From: Sesamum alatum
Taxonomy: Eukaryota; Streptophyta; Magnoliopsida; Lamiales; Pedaliaceae
Assembly: GCA_034509735.1 (NCBI GenBank)
Contig: JACGWO010000013.1
Coordinates: forward strand, 10,498,136 to 10,562,135
Length of the DNA: 64,000 bases
Direction: 5' to 3'
The notes under the pieces are model-generated. The model did no database searches. It was not told the origin of the DNA and worked only from the letters and a program-made list of their open reading frames with translations. Within the stretch, counting starts at the first letter, position 1. Each line of letters opens with the position of its first letter. Made by a program: the position numbers and the translations under genes. Shown piece after piece: positions 51,647-63,152 of the stretch.

Positions 51647-53849
51647 TGTTAGAATAGGTGACCAGATAGCCAATAGGTTTGGCATTTTATAACCTATTTG
51701 ACAACTTGATGTAATATAATATTATGTAATGAATAAAATGAGTATTCGTTACCTTTGGTATTCTCTTTATTGCGCTCATTTTCCATATGCTAAAATGGTG
51801 TCTTATATATATCGCAACAAAGCCCAAAGACCGCGATTAATAACTCATGCAGTTGGGCCACGCATTGGATGGTGGTCATGAAATCAACTGATTAAGAGTT
51901 AAGTGTGAAACGTTCCAAGTCGAGGACCTCGAGACAGGGCATCGAGAGTCCTATAGAGACCTGCATCAAGAGTTGTGTTCATTGGATGAATGTCATGTTT
52001 CATCGGCGAAAGGCGTGGGACGCCTATACGATTTTGATGGGTTGGTCGACTGGGTCGAGCCGACTGGACTGACTCGCGGGGATCATCATATGGAAGCCGT
52101 AGAGGCTTGGTCGGTATGATTGAATTTCCCCGGTTCTAATAGTACGGAAGTAGTCCTCAGACTTGAGGAACAATGGCAGTCCCGTGCACAGAACGACTGT
52201 ATCTTGGATCTGGCGAGAGGTGATCATTCCGTAAGATGATCATTATAAGCCTTGTCCAGTGCAGTCAGAATGTGTAACAAGGATGGTAGGTTTCAAGAAG
52301 AGGATCCATCCCCTGTCAGTATGTGATAGAGGTATCTCCTATGCACTCGGAGACACGTTCATGCTGTTTAAACCTGTGCCCACAGTGGTTGGTAGAACAG
52401 GAAATGGTTTCCTGTGTCGACGCAATGAGGCATGCGTAGTCTCGAGGATTAAGCATAGATGCCTAGTCAAGGATGGGAACCGACGCCCAATTCCATACCC
52501 TAGACTAAGGCCGGGAGACGGTAGACGAAAGGACTGTATACGGAATCGGTACCTAAATATTCACGCCAACATTCACCTAGTCTCTAGTGCCATGGACCAT
52601 TGCTAGACGGCCACCCATGGTAATGGGCCCTTGTGGGACACGGGTCTAAGTCTAGCTGAGGGTGAACCTAAAGGGTCACATAAATCACCGAGAAGGTTGA
52701 AAAATTGACTTGGAGTCAATTTCGAATGATGAATAAGTAATTGGATTACTTAAGGGATTGTCCATTGGATGGACGAGCCGATATTGTATCGGACCCTCGT
52801 TTAATCGGTAAGTTGAATTTATCGATTAATATGAAAATTTGAGATGTTGGATCTTTTAATTGGATTAAGAGATCAACGGGAATTATTTAAGTGGACATGA
52901 AATTAAATTGGATTCAATTTTGGGTTTGTTGTAATTGGATTGCAGTGGAACCCGATCCATTAAATTTTGACCCGAGAGTTGTGTTAATTCCATTTTTGGA
53001 ATAGGAAGGAGTTGGACTTCTTCCCTAAATAAGAATGGCCGAAAATTGCTACCTTGGAGGGAGCAAATATCGGCCATGTTGGATGCTAGGTGTAAGTTGA
53101 CTTGTCTCTTTTGGTAAGAGACAAATCAACTCCAATCAAGCCTTTCCCTTTTGGTATGATTTGATCATACCTTAAAAGATGGTAGGCTTGATTGGAGAAT
53201 TGATTGGGATGTATCTAGACATCCTTGGATGAACCTAGACACATTCCAATAATCACATTAATTATGTATATATATGAGTATATACTAACACCGATGTAAC
53301 CAGATTCATTATTCATCTTTTCTAGGAAAAGAAGAAGAAAAATCACACACACTCTCTCTCAAAAATTTCAGCCACCTCTCCCCTCCTTACTTGTGTTCTT
53401 CATTTGATCTAGGATCAATTGGAAGAACAAAGTAGGTTTAAGAAGAACACTAATTGATAGTGTTCATCTTCTTAAACATAGTCCTTCTAAACCCGTTCTC
53501 TTCTAGCGAGGAAAACGAGAGTTTCTTCCGGTGTGGTGTGGATCACCTTTGGTGAGTTCATACATTTGAAGTTTGTGGACATTCCGGCGAGGAACAACGC
53601 AAGTAGCGGCACACGTGAAAAACTAAAAAGGTAACGTTTATACGCTCTCGTAGTTTATTCCATTCTATGCCCTATGTTTCAATATCCATTTTATGTTGAT
53701 ACATCCTACATTGAACGCCCGGTTGAGCACCCAAGGGTACACCCCTTAGGATCTTATGATTACTATGCTTATTTACGCAATTTAAATTTATGTATTTTTT
53801 TCCTTCTCGCTTCCACTCCTGCTCCCGGGCGGATCCGCTTGTTCCTTCT
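51647..53849 (+). repeat. 3' LTR of copia element
   Basis: 2203 bp from TGTTAGAATAGGTGACCAGA to ...GCTTGTTCCTTCT; the terminal CA has become CT. It keeps the U3 block intact at about 52571-52624 and a TATA-like GTATATATATGAG at about 53266. Confidence 0.9.
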
Positions 53850-54555
53850 AGCTTGGCCCTATTCATGGAGAATTGTGTGAACAATGCTCGTGTTTCTAGT
53901 GTTTCCTAACCTCTTAATTTCATTCCAAATGAATAAGACGTTACACACTTAACACTTGGAACACTACCACACTCCCACTGACCCTATGCTCGTTATTGAC
54001 CGAGTCATACATCGTATGGGTTCGTCAAAACGAATATTCCAATTACATGAAATCTCAAACCCAGTTTGAATTTCAAGATAGATCCCTGCGGCTCCAAGCC
54101 ATTGATCCAATCTCGATGTCCAACATCGCTTCTCTATATGTCCTTTGGATCATGCTCCAATTAACCGGTCGGACCCAGAAACTTGTACCCATCAGGTATC
54201 TAAGGTATTCTGGTCATCCCTAGGAAGACTGGAGTATAGTTAGTGGGAAATAACCTAATTTTTGCATTATTTTGCACTAGACCTGCATAAACCAGACACC
54301 GAGTCTAGTCTGTCTTCATACTAGTCCCTTGACGTATGCAGAATCATCCCACATACTCAAGAACTTTGGTGGATACAACCTTTCCAAACGATACCCAATA
54401 TGGCAACTAGATCATGACTTTAAGAAAGTGCATGTTTCCAACCTGGCAACTTTCAAGTCCATGTCTACATGGGCTAAGGTAGCTTCAGTGAAATACCGAG
54501 CGAATCAAGTCCAACAGGGTTCGTTTTTACCTTTATCAGAGACCATTCAACCATG
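53850..54555 (-). pseudogene. Orphan copia pol fragment (integrase end/RT start)
   Basis: On the minus strand 54350 down to about 54080 matches, with gaps, the stretch of the plus element from CATACGTCAAG (about 49714) to the segment around TACAGAGAAGCGATGTCGGACATTGA (about 50065-50090). No long frame remains. It lies immediately beyond the 3' end of the minus-strand LTR, where a new element's leader would be expected, so an internal deletion removed the primer site through integrase. Confidence 0.65.
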
Positions 54556-56113
54556 TGAAGGACAAGCGGATACGCCCGGGAGCCCGAGTGGAAGCGAGAA
54601 ATGTGAAAAAATAATAAAACAATAGCATCAATTAAATCACATATCAAAACGAAATCCCAAGGGGTGTACCCTTGGGTGCTCAACCGGGCGTTCGATGTAG
54701 GATGTATCAATACTAAAAGCACGTATCATACATAGGGCATAGATGAATGCAAACAATATCAGCGTAATAAAATGTTACCTTCGTAGATTTTCACGTGCGT
54801 ACGGCTACAAGCTTTGTTCCTTCTTCCGAATGTTCACCAAGTTCAAATGTATTAACTCTCCAAAGGTGATCCACACCACACCGGAAGAAACTCACGTTCT
54901 CCTTGCTAGAGGAAAACAGTTTTGTGAAGGAATCGGTTTTAAGAAGATAAACACTATGAATTAGTGTTTTTCTTAAACCTACTTTGTTCTTCCCTTTTGA
55001 TCCAAGATCAAGTGAAGAACAAATGGTAAAATAGGGAGAGAGAGGCCGAGAGTATGAGGGAGAGAGGAGGCCGAATTTTTGTTCTTCTTTTCTTAGAAAA
55101 GATGAATTATCATTCTCCTTTTTTTAAGGTGTTAGTATATACTCATATATATACATAATTAATGTGATTATTGGAATGTGTCTAGGTTCATCCCGGATGT
55201 CTAGATACATCCCAATCAATCACCATTAATTCTTCAATCAAGCCTACTAACTTTTAAGGTATGATCAAATCATACCAAACGGGAAGGGCTTGATTGGAGT
55301 TGATTTATCTCTTACCAAAAGAGACAAGTCAACTACCACCTCACATCTAACATGGCTGAATTTTGCTTCCTCCAAGGAAGCATTTTCTGCCATGCTCAAT
55401 AAGGGAAGAAGTCCAACTTCTTTCTATTCCAAAATAGGAATTAATTCTCCTCTCGGGTCTGAATGTAACGGATCGGGTCTTACCGTAATCCAATTACGAC
55501 GAACCCAAAATTAAATCCAATTTAATGTCTACTTAAATAATTCCCATTGATCTTTTGATCCAATCAAAAGATCCAACATCTCGACTTTTCATATTTAATC
55601 GATAAATCCCATTTACCGATTAAACGAGGGCCCGATACAATATCGGCCCGTCCATCCAATGGACAATCCCTTAAGTAATCCAATTACTTATCTATCCTTC
55701 AAGATTGACTCCAAGTCAATCTCTCAACCTTCTCGGTGATTTGTGTGTGACCCTTTAGGTTCATCCTCAGCTAGACTTGGGCCCGTGTCCAACAAGGGTC
55801 CGTTACCATGGGTGGCCGTCTAGCAACGGTCCATGGCGCTAGAGACTAGGTGAATGTTGGCGTGAACGTTTAGGCGCCGATTCTGTACGGGTACGGTCCT
55901 TCCGTCTACCGTCTTGGGTATGGAATTGGGCGTCGGTTCCTATCCTTGACTAGACATCTATGCTTAATACTCGAGACTACGCATGCTTCATTGTGTCGAT
56001 ATAGGAAACCATTCCCTGTTCGACCAACCACTGTGGCCACAACTTTAACCAGCATGAATGTGTCTCCGAGTGCATAGGAGATACCTCAGTCACATACTGA
56101 CAGGGGACGGATA

Positions 56114-58093
56114 TGTTAGAATAGGTGACCATGTAAGCTAATTTTGGCGGGAATATGTAACCTATCTCTAGAAAATTTCAAGTATTTGATAAATCATTTA
56201 TGAATAAAGAAGTGAAAATTCATATGGCAACACTTTGTTTACGTTCACTTATATCTGCTATTACATATCTGTTCACTACGCAAACAAAGCCCACGGACTG
56301 AGAATCGATTTCGGGGACTGGGACTACGCTCGGAGGTAGGTCCATGAAATCAGTCTTACCGAATCAGTCCGGAAATCTCCAAGTCAAGGAATCTCGAAAA
56401 TGGGCACCGAGATTCCCCTTGAGACTTGCACTAAGCATCTGCTGTCGTATTTCATCGACGGGTGACGAAGGTCGTCTAAGCAGTGTTAGTGGGTTAGCAT
56501 GCTAGGAAGCAGCTGACGGAGGTGACTCGCGGGAACCGCCTTACGGAGGACCTTGAGTATGGTCAGCAAGGTACGACGTGTATTCTCGGTTCCAACGGTA
56601 CAGGTCAAGTCCTTTGTCTTGAGGAACTACTGAGTTTACCTGTACATCAGGTCTGTATCTTAGATATGGTGAGCGATTGCCAAAATACTCTTGAGTAGTC
56701 ATAAGCCATGTCTAGTGCAGCTCTGGTGTACAGCGTGACAGTAATTTCCAAAAAGGATCCGTCTCCTCTCAAAAGGCATTGACAGTTGAGTCTCATGTAT
56801 GCTCTGTGTCTTGTCCCTTAAATCTGTGGCCACAGTAACTGAACAGAAGGGAAGGTTTCCCTTGCGGCGTTTAGTAAGGACAGACCGACACTTAGGTTCA
56901 AAATGGGTACCTGCATTTTCCGTGCCCTAGACCCTAAGTGATGAGACCGAAGACAGAAGGACAAGTGTACTGTTACAGCCTAAATGTTCATCCCCGAATA
57001 TTTCACCTAGTCTCTAGTGCCATGGACCATTGCTAGATGGCCACCCATGGTAACGGACGGATTCTAGGAATCCGACCAAGTCTAGCTGAAAGGTGAACCT
57101 AAAGAGTCACACACTATCCACACACACACTTAGTATTTAATTTGGAATTAAATATTGGAGTAAAGGAATGATTAAATTGGATTTAATCGGGTCTTATATT
57201 TTCTTGGAGAATTAATTCCTTCTATTTGATAAAGGGAATTAAATTAATAAATTGGATTTATTAAGGGAATTAATTTAATGGGCCTAGAATAAATATTAAT
57301 ATTTATTTATTATATTTATTTGGCCTTTTGGAATATTTAATCGGATTTAAATATTCCATTAAATTAAATTAATGGTTGAGATTTAATGGGAGAGATGAAA
57401 GGCTAGGATTGAATTTGACAAGGTCAAATTCCACTTTGACTAGGACTTTGACTAGGTCAAAATCCTAGTCAAATTAAGCTTCTAAAGAGTTGGAGTTTAA
57501 AGAGGATTAAACTCCTCCTCTATATAAACCCCTAGCCTTGCACCTTTTGAAGGATGATGAAATTCCAACACACACACAACTCTCTCCCTCTCCCCTCTCG
57601 TCCGCCCCCTCTCTCTCTTAGCAAGAAAATAATTCTTGTTCTTTTGTTCTTGAAACATTAGAACATTGATGAATCAATACTGTTAATTCATAACGTGTTG
57701 TTGATTCATCCACTCCATAAATTACATACTTGTTCGTTGCTAGCACAACGTGCAAGATACGTGGGTGGATCGTGTGTCACGATTTGGAGGGTCTCAAGAA
57801 CGAGATCTTGGTGCAAAATGGGGAACAACGTGTGTAGCCGTTGAAGACGAAAACGACAACGGGTAGGTCTCGGTTTACATTTTCGCCTCTTTTATTTTTT
57901 CAACCCTATGGCCTCCATGATTGCTTACATGTTATTTATTCATGAGATACACCAAACACCCGGGAAATTTCAAGGGCACACCCCTTGAAACGTGTTCTTT
58001 AATTTAAAAGCATGTTTTAAATTCCGCTATTTTATTTTATACCGCGCTTCCGCATTCGCGCAATTTTCCCAGGACGATCCACGCATTCTTTCA
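56114..58093 (+). mobile_element. Solo copia LTR (subfamily C), TSD GGATA/GGATC
   Basis: 1980 bp from TGTTAGAATAGGTGACCATG to ...CGCATTCTTTCA. It is flanked by GGATA (56109-56113) and GGATC (58094-58098), one mismatch apart. The uninterrupted host sequence, read from other LTRs, is GGACGGATCCTC, so the site and the duplication are confirmed. It carries a TATA box TATATAA at 57521-57527 and a W-box cluster just upstream. Confidence 0.92.
57412..57474 (+). promoter_or_regulatory. W-box (TTGACY) cluster upstream of LTR TATA box
   Basis: Within about 63 bp there are two TTGACT cores on the plus strand and three TTGACC/TTGACT cores on the minus strand, arranged as the inverted unit TTGACTAGG...CCTAGTCAA. 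The TATA box lies about 47 bp downstream. W-boxes bind WRKY factors. The motif is seen; the function is inferred. Confidence 0.5.
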
Positions 58094-58258
58094 GGATCCT
58101 CTTCTTGGAACGCATCATCCTCGCTACACAATCCGACTGCACTAGACAAGGCTTATAATGATCATCTTACAGAATGACCACCTCTCGCCAGATCCAAGAT
58201 ACAATCGTCCTGTGCACGTGAATGCCATGGTTCCTCACGTCTGAGGACTGCTCCCGTA

Positions 58259-58504
58259 CTATCTGAACCGGAAAAATCCAATAATACCGACCAAGCCTCC
58301 TAGGCTTCCATATGATGATCCCTGTGAGTCAGTCCAGTCGGCTCGACCCCAGTCGACCAACCCATCAAGATCGTGTAGGCGTCCCACGCCTGTAGCCGAT
58401 GAAACACGACATTCATCCAATGAAGACGACTCTTGATGCAAGACGGCCCCGTTGTTATCGCAGAAGATAACCACTGGCTCAGCGATGCTAGGTACTACAC
58501 CCAA
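58259..58504 (-). pseudogene. Chimeric RNase H-LTR open frame
   Basis: An 81-codon frame starts MGVVPSIAEPVVIFCDNNGA (copia RNase H), then at about 58442 crosses directly into LTR U3 sequence. It is a product of the internal deletion, not a functional gene. It shows that pol from RNase H to the LTR start was lost. Confidence 0.75.
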
Positions 58505-58755
58505 CTCTTATATGTAGCTCTTCATCCAAACCGCCTCCTTAGCAGCTTTCGAAGCTAGTATGTATTCAGACTCTGTGGTGGAGTCCGCCATGGTAGCCTG
58601 CTTGGAACTCTTCCAAGCAACCACACCACCATTAAGTCTGAACACAAAACCAGACTGAGACTTGGCATCATCGTCATCCGACTAGAAGCTAGCGTCGCTA
58701 TAGCCTTCCAGTATCAACTCTCCACCACCGTAGATAAAGAACATGTCCTTGTCTA
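58443..58755 (-). pseudogene. RNase H fragment of minus-strand copia element
   Basis: The minus strand matches the plus element's RNase H region from about 51105 (GACATGTTCTTGATCTAC) to about 51410 (GCGATAACAATGGG). Similarity stops abruptly at 58755. The reverse transcriptase that should precede it is absent. Confidence 0.85.
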
Positions 58756-58969
58756 ACAAAATAGCTCTTTAGTCTTTTCCTCCTCAGAGAAGATTTGCAA
58801 GCTAGCAGATCCAAATTATCTATTGCTGGACTCTTTGGATCTTCCAACTTCCTCATCCTTAACTAAAGGAAACTAACCTAGTCATGGATGCCAAATCCAT
58901 AAGTTCATCTTGATTTATCCATTTTAGTCATTTATTTTGATTACTCATAATCTAATTATGGGACAGTGT
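58756..58969. other. Unrelated filler between RNase H and integrase
   Basis: About 210 bp with no match to the RT region expected at this place in the minus-strand element. Its origin is not recognised. It may be filler DNA from a deletion repair event. Confidence 0.5.
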
Positions 58970-59267
58970 CAAGAACACTGCGTTTCGCGAGACAAAAACC
59001 TTTTGCTCGGAGGGATCATAGAAATAATACCCCGCAGTTTCTTTCGGATACCCGATGAACCTGCATAAACTAGACCTCGAGTCCAGTTTATCTCCCACTA
59101 ATCTCTTGACGTATGTGGTGCAACACCACACTTTCAAGTATTTGTAGGAGGCAGGCTCGCCATGCCATATCTCATATGGTGTCTGGGATATCTTCTTAGA
59201 TGGCGCCAAGTTCAAAACTTTGGCCGCCGCCTCAAGAGCGTATCCCCAGAAGAATAAGGGGAGTTCG
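58970..59267 (-). pseudogene. Integrase C-part of minus-strand copia element
   Basis: The minus strand encodes SQTPYEIWHGEPASYKYLKV, SRSSLCRFIGYPKETAGYYF and VSRNAVF, matching the integrase C terminus of the plus element. It is cut at 59267 by the solo LTR insertion. Confidence 0.85.
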
Positions 59268-61296
59268 TGAAAGATTGTGGATCGTCCCGGGAAATAGCGT
59301 AAATGCGGAAGCGCGGTATAAAATTAAATAACAAAAATTTAAACATGCTTTTATGTAAAAATAAAGAACACGTTCAAGGGGTGTACCCTTGAAGTTCCAG
59401 GGCGTTCAGTGTATCTGATGAATTAAAAGCATAGAAACAATCATGGAGGCCATAGGATTAAAAATAAAAGAGAGACGAAAAGTAAATCGGGACCTACCGA
59501 TTGTCGTTTTCGTCTTCTAATCGGTACTCGCGTTGTTCCCCAATTTGCACCAAATCTCGTATATGAGATTCTCCAAATTGTGACACGCAATCCACCCACG
59601 TATCTTGCACGTCGTGCTAGCGAACAAACAAGTATATTGGAGAGGACGGATCAATCACACGTTATTAGGTTAACGGGATTAATCCTCCTATGTTCAATTG
59701 TTCCAAGAACAAAAGAACAAGAAAATAATATTCTTAAGAGAGAGAGAGAGAGGGCGGACGAGAGGAGAGTGAGCACGAGAGAGAGAGATTGTGTGTGTGT
59801 GTGTGTGTTGGAGTTTCATCATCTCTCTTATGGTAAGGGGCTAGGACTATATATAGAGGAGGAGTTTAATCCTCTTCAAACTCCAATTCTAAATAAGACT
59901 ATTTTGACTAGGATTTTGACCTAATCAAAGTCCTAGTCAAAATAATAATTTGACCTAGTCAAATTAGGTCAAAATCCTAGTCAAAATAGTAATTTGACCT
60001 AGTCAAATTAATCTTAGCCATCCATCTCTCCTTTTTAATCTCAACCATTAATTTAATTTAATGGAATATTTAAAACCTATATAAATATTCCAAAGTGTAA
60101 TAAATAAATATAATAAATATAAATACTTATTCTAGGCCCATTAAATTAATTTTCTAATAAATCTAATTTATTAGATTAATCCCTTTTATCTAATAAAAGG
60201 AATTAATTCTCTCCAAGAAAATAAAGGACCCGATTAAATCCAATTTAATCATTCCATTTCTCCAAATATTTAATTCTAAATTAAATACTTAATGTGTGTG
60301 GACTGTGTGTGACTCTTTAGGTTCACCTTTAAGCTAGACTTGGTCGGATTTCTAGAATCCGCCCGTTACCATGGTTGGCCATCTAGCAACGGTCCATGGC
60401 ACTAGAAACTAGGTGAATATTCGGGGATGAACATTTAGGCTCTAACAGAACACTTGTCCTTCTGTCTTCGGTCTCACCACTTAGGGTCTAGGGCACGGAA
60501 AATGCAGGTACCCATTTTGGACCTAAGTGTCGGTCTGTCCTTACTAAACGCCGCAAGGGAAACCTTCCCTTCTGTTCAGTTACTGTGGCCACAGATTTTA
60601 GGGACAAGACACAGAGCATATATGAGACTCAACTGTCAATGCCTTTTGACAGGAGACAGATCCTTTCTTGGAAACTACTGTCACTCTATACACTGGAGGT
60701 GCACTAGATATAGCTTATGACTACTCAAGTACTTCTTGGCAATCTCTCACCATATCTAAGATACAACCCTGATATACAGGTAAACTCAGCAGTTCCTCAA
60801 GTCAAAGGACTTGACCTGTACTGTCGGATCCGGGAACACACGTCATACCTAGCCGATCCTACTCAAGGTCCTCCGTAAGACGGTTCCCGCAAGTTACCTC
60901 AGACAGTTGCTCCCTAGTAGGCTAACCCACTAACACTGCTTAGACGACCTTCGTAACCCGTCGATGAAATACGACAGCAGATGCTTAGTGCAAGTCTCGA
61001 ACCTCGGTACCCATTTTTGAGATTCCTTGACTTGGAGATTTCCGGACTGATTCGGCGGGACTGATTTCATGGACCTACCTCCAAGCGTAGTCCCAGTCCC
61101 CGAAATACGTTTTCAGTCCGTGGGCTTTGTTGCGTAGTGAACAGATATGTAATGCAGATAAAGTGAACACAAATAAAGTAATGCCAGATGAATTTCACTT
61201 CTTTATTCATTAATAATTTATCAAATCCCTGAAATTGTCTAGACATAGGTTACATTTTGCCTGCCAAGATTGGCTACATGGTCACCTATTCTAACA
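59268..61296 (-). mobile_element. Solo copia LTR (subfamily C) in integrase, TSD GTTCG/GTTGG
   Basis: 2029 bp. On the minus strand it runs from TGTTAGAATAGGTGACCATG (61296) to ...CCACAATCTTTCA (59268). The flanks GTTCG (59263-59267) and GTTGG (61297-61301) differ at one base, and the plus element has GAGTTCGGG at the homologous site when reverse-complemented. It has a TATA stretch at 59848-59855 (minus) and nine W-box cores at 59902-60007. Confidence 0.92.
59902..60007 (-). promoter_or_regulatory. Expanded W-box cluster upstream of LTR TATA box
   Basis: About nine TTGACC/TTGACT cores on both strands in ~106 bp, in repeated units of the type TTTGACCTAGTCAAA and TTTGACTAGG. The cluster ends about 45 bp upstream of the TATA stretch in the LTR's own orientation. 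It is longer than the cluster in the sister LTR at 57412, which suggests local tandem duplication. Confidence 0.5.
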
Positions 61297-62513
61297 GTTG
61301 GATAAAACTCATCATGGATCAGACCATGTCGAACAAGGTCCGATTCCTCCTTTCAGACAGACCATTAAGCTGTAGTGTTCCGGGAGGGGTCCACTGAGAG
61401 AGAATTCCATTCTCTTTTAGCTAATCAGTAAACTCACCACTCAAATACTCTCCACCTCAGTCCGACCGAAGGGCTTTGATCTTTTGACCGGTTTGGTTCT
61501 CTACTTCAAGTCTGTATTCCTTAAACCTTTCAAAGGCTTCAGACTTGTACCTCATCAAGTAAACATAATCATACCGTGAATGATCATCGGTAAAGGTTAT
61601 GAAGTACGAGTACCCACTTCTAGCCTGAGTATTTAGTGGGCCACAGACGTCCGTACGGATCAAATCCAACAGACCGTTGGCTAGTGTGATTTGTCCAATA
61701 AAGGGTTTCTTGGTCATCTTTCCTTTCAGACAGGATTCGCAGGTCGGTAGGTTGTCCAAATCGTCTATTTCTAGACTCTTTGAGTCCACCAACCTTCTTA
61801 TCCTATCTTTAGAGATATGACCTAACCTCGCATGCCATAGCTGTGCATCATTATTACTATCCCGTTTTCATTTGTGTTCTGTAGTCATAATCCAATTAGA
61901 CTGTTGAAGTATGTACAAACCGTTTACCAATGTACCAAGTAAATGAGAAATACCATCCTTATTAATGAAAAAATCATTTTTATTGATGGTAAATGAATAT
62001 CCCTCCTTGTCAAGGACTGGGATAGATACAATATTTCTAATCATGCTAGGTACATAGAAATAGTCGCTCAGTACAATCCTAACATGACTACTAATGTTTA
62101 ACTCCATTGATCCTATGGCTTCCGCAGCAACGGCCTTGCCATCGCCTAGCCTCAGGATCATCTCATCCTTGGTTAGCTTTATGCTTCTTTGCAGTGCCTG
62201 CAGATCATTGCAGATGTGAGCACCACACCGGGTATCCAATACCCATGAAGCAAAATTAGTTATCATGTTTACTTCAACCAAAAACATACCTGGGTTGGAG
62301 AGGAGTTGTGGGCACTCCCTCTTCCAATGCCCCTTTCCTTGGCAATGCATGCAGACATCATTTGCCTTGGACTGCTGATAACCACGGGTCTTCCCTTTCC
62401 CTTTGCCTATCCCCATCGGGGCAACAAGGGCGCCTGGAGCGCGAGCAGGGACCGCAACCATCTTCCCTTTTCCCTTCTTCCTCTTCTAGCGTTCGCCCTC
62501 TTGCCATTTGCCT
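61297..62513 (-). pseudogene. Minus-strand copia zinc knuckle-protease-integrase, broken
   Basis: On the minus strand, CMHCQGKGHWKRECP (a complete CCHC knuckle, about 62365-62320) is followed by WVLDTRCGAHIC, where the protease DTG is mutated to DTR. Next comes the GAG-pre-integrase with CESCLKGK intact, then the integrase core up to the LTR insertion at 61296. A stop (GAT TAG CTA, at about 61422) and a frameshift near 61865 interrupt it. Confidence 0.85.
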
Positions 62514-63152
62514 TTAGGAGGTCGAAGTCTCTCCCATTAATACCTCCGGCACCGACTTGTGGGTCATTGTCTCGTATTGGACCAGTATGTTAATCAAATC
62601 ATGAATAGATTTCTCAAGTCCGTTCATGTTGTAGTTTACAGGAAACGGGTTATAGGACGGAGGAAGCGACTGGAGGATCACGTCAATGTACGTGTCATTG
62701 TTAAGCCCAGCTTTAAGGTCCTCGAGCTTCTGCACTAGGGAGGGCATCTTAAGCCCATGACTTTGTAGATATAATCCTTCAGCAAGCGTGGTGCCAAAGA
62801 ATGCTTTTGTGGCGGCATATCTAATATGCCTATTCGGAACTGCATAAACCTCGTTCATGCGGAGCATTATGGCGGAGACGTTGTCCAGCCTCTCATATTG
62901 CTTCTGGATGTCGTTAGACATCGAAGCCAATATGATACTGCACACTTTTCGGTTGTCCTCATGCCATTTCTCGAACGTCAAATGTTTTTCTAGCGTGGAC
63001 CCCTCCTGTAAGTCGCTCGGCGGCAGCTCGCCCAAGACGTAGCCTTGGTTCTCGAAAATGAGGACAATCCTTAGGTTTCTCAGCTAGTCCAAGTAGTTCG
63101 GTTCGTTTAACTTATTAGTCTCAAGTACCATGGTTAATGGATTCTTAGACAT
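62514..63152 (-). pseudogene. gag: Minus-strand copia gag with early stop
   Basis: Starts MSKNPLTMVLETNKLN at 63152, paralogous to the plus element's gag. Codon 23, Trp in the plus copy, is TAG (63084-63086). An open stretch then runs 63035-62514 through EKWHEDNRKVCSIILASM and LQSLPPSYNPF. The frame is lost near 62515. Confidence 0.85.

Larger units (their letters stand above)
43835..53849 (+). mobile_element. Ty1-copia retrotransposon with both LTRs, degenerate
   Basis: About 10 kb: 5' LTR 43835-45943 (first ~47 bp missing), primer-binding site, ~1.75-kb leader, gag, protease, integrase, reverse transcriptase, RNase H, polypurine tract, 3' LTR 51647-53849. The order integrase before RT defines Ty1/copia. 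The gag-pol frame is broken by several stops and at least two frameshifts, so it is non-autonomous now. The two LTRs differ by many substitutions and indels, indicating an old insertion. The 5' flank is rearranged, so no TSD can be read. Confidence 0.93.
54556..58442 (-). repeat. Minus-strand copia LTR (subfamily A), split and 5'-truncated
   Basis: On the minus strand the LTR occupies 58442-58094 and, after the inserted solo LTR, 56113-54556, ending ...GCTTGTCCTTCA. It lacks its first ~300 bp because it is fused at 58442/58443 to an RNase H fragment. It contains the U3 block at about 55800-55856. It is the 3' LTR of the minus-strand element that extends beyond the window. Confidence 0.85.

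Noticed and set aside
54329..54625. 98-codon plus-strand frame
   Set aside because: Antisense to a decayed copia pol fragment and the end of a minus-strand LTR.
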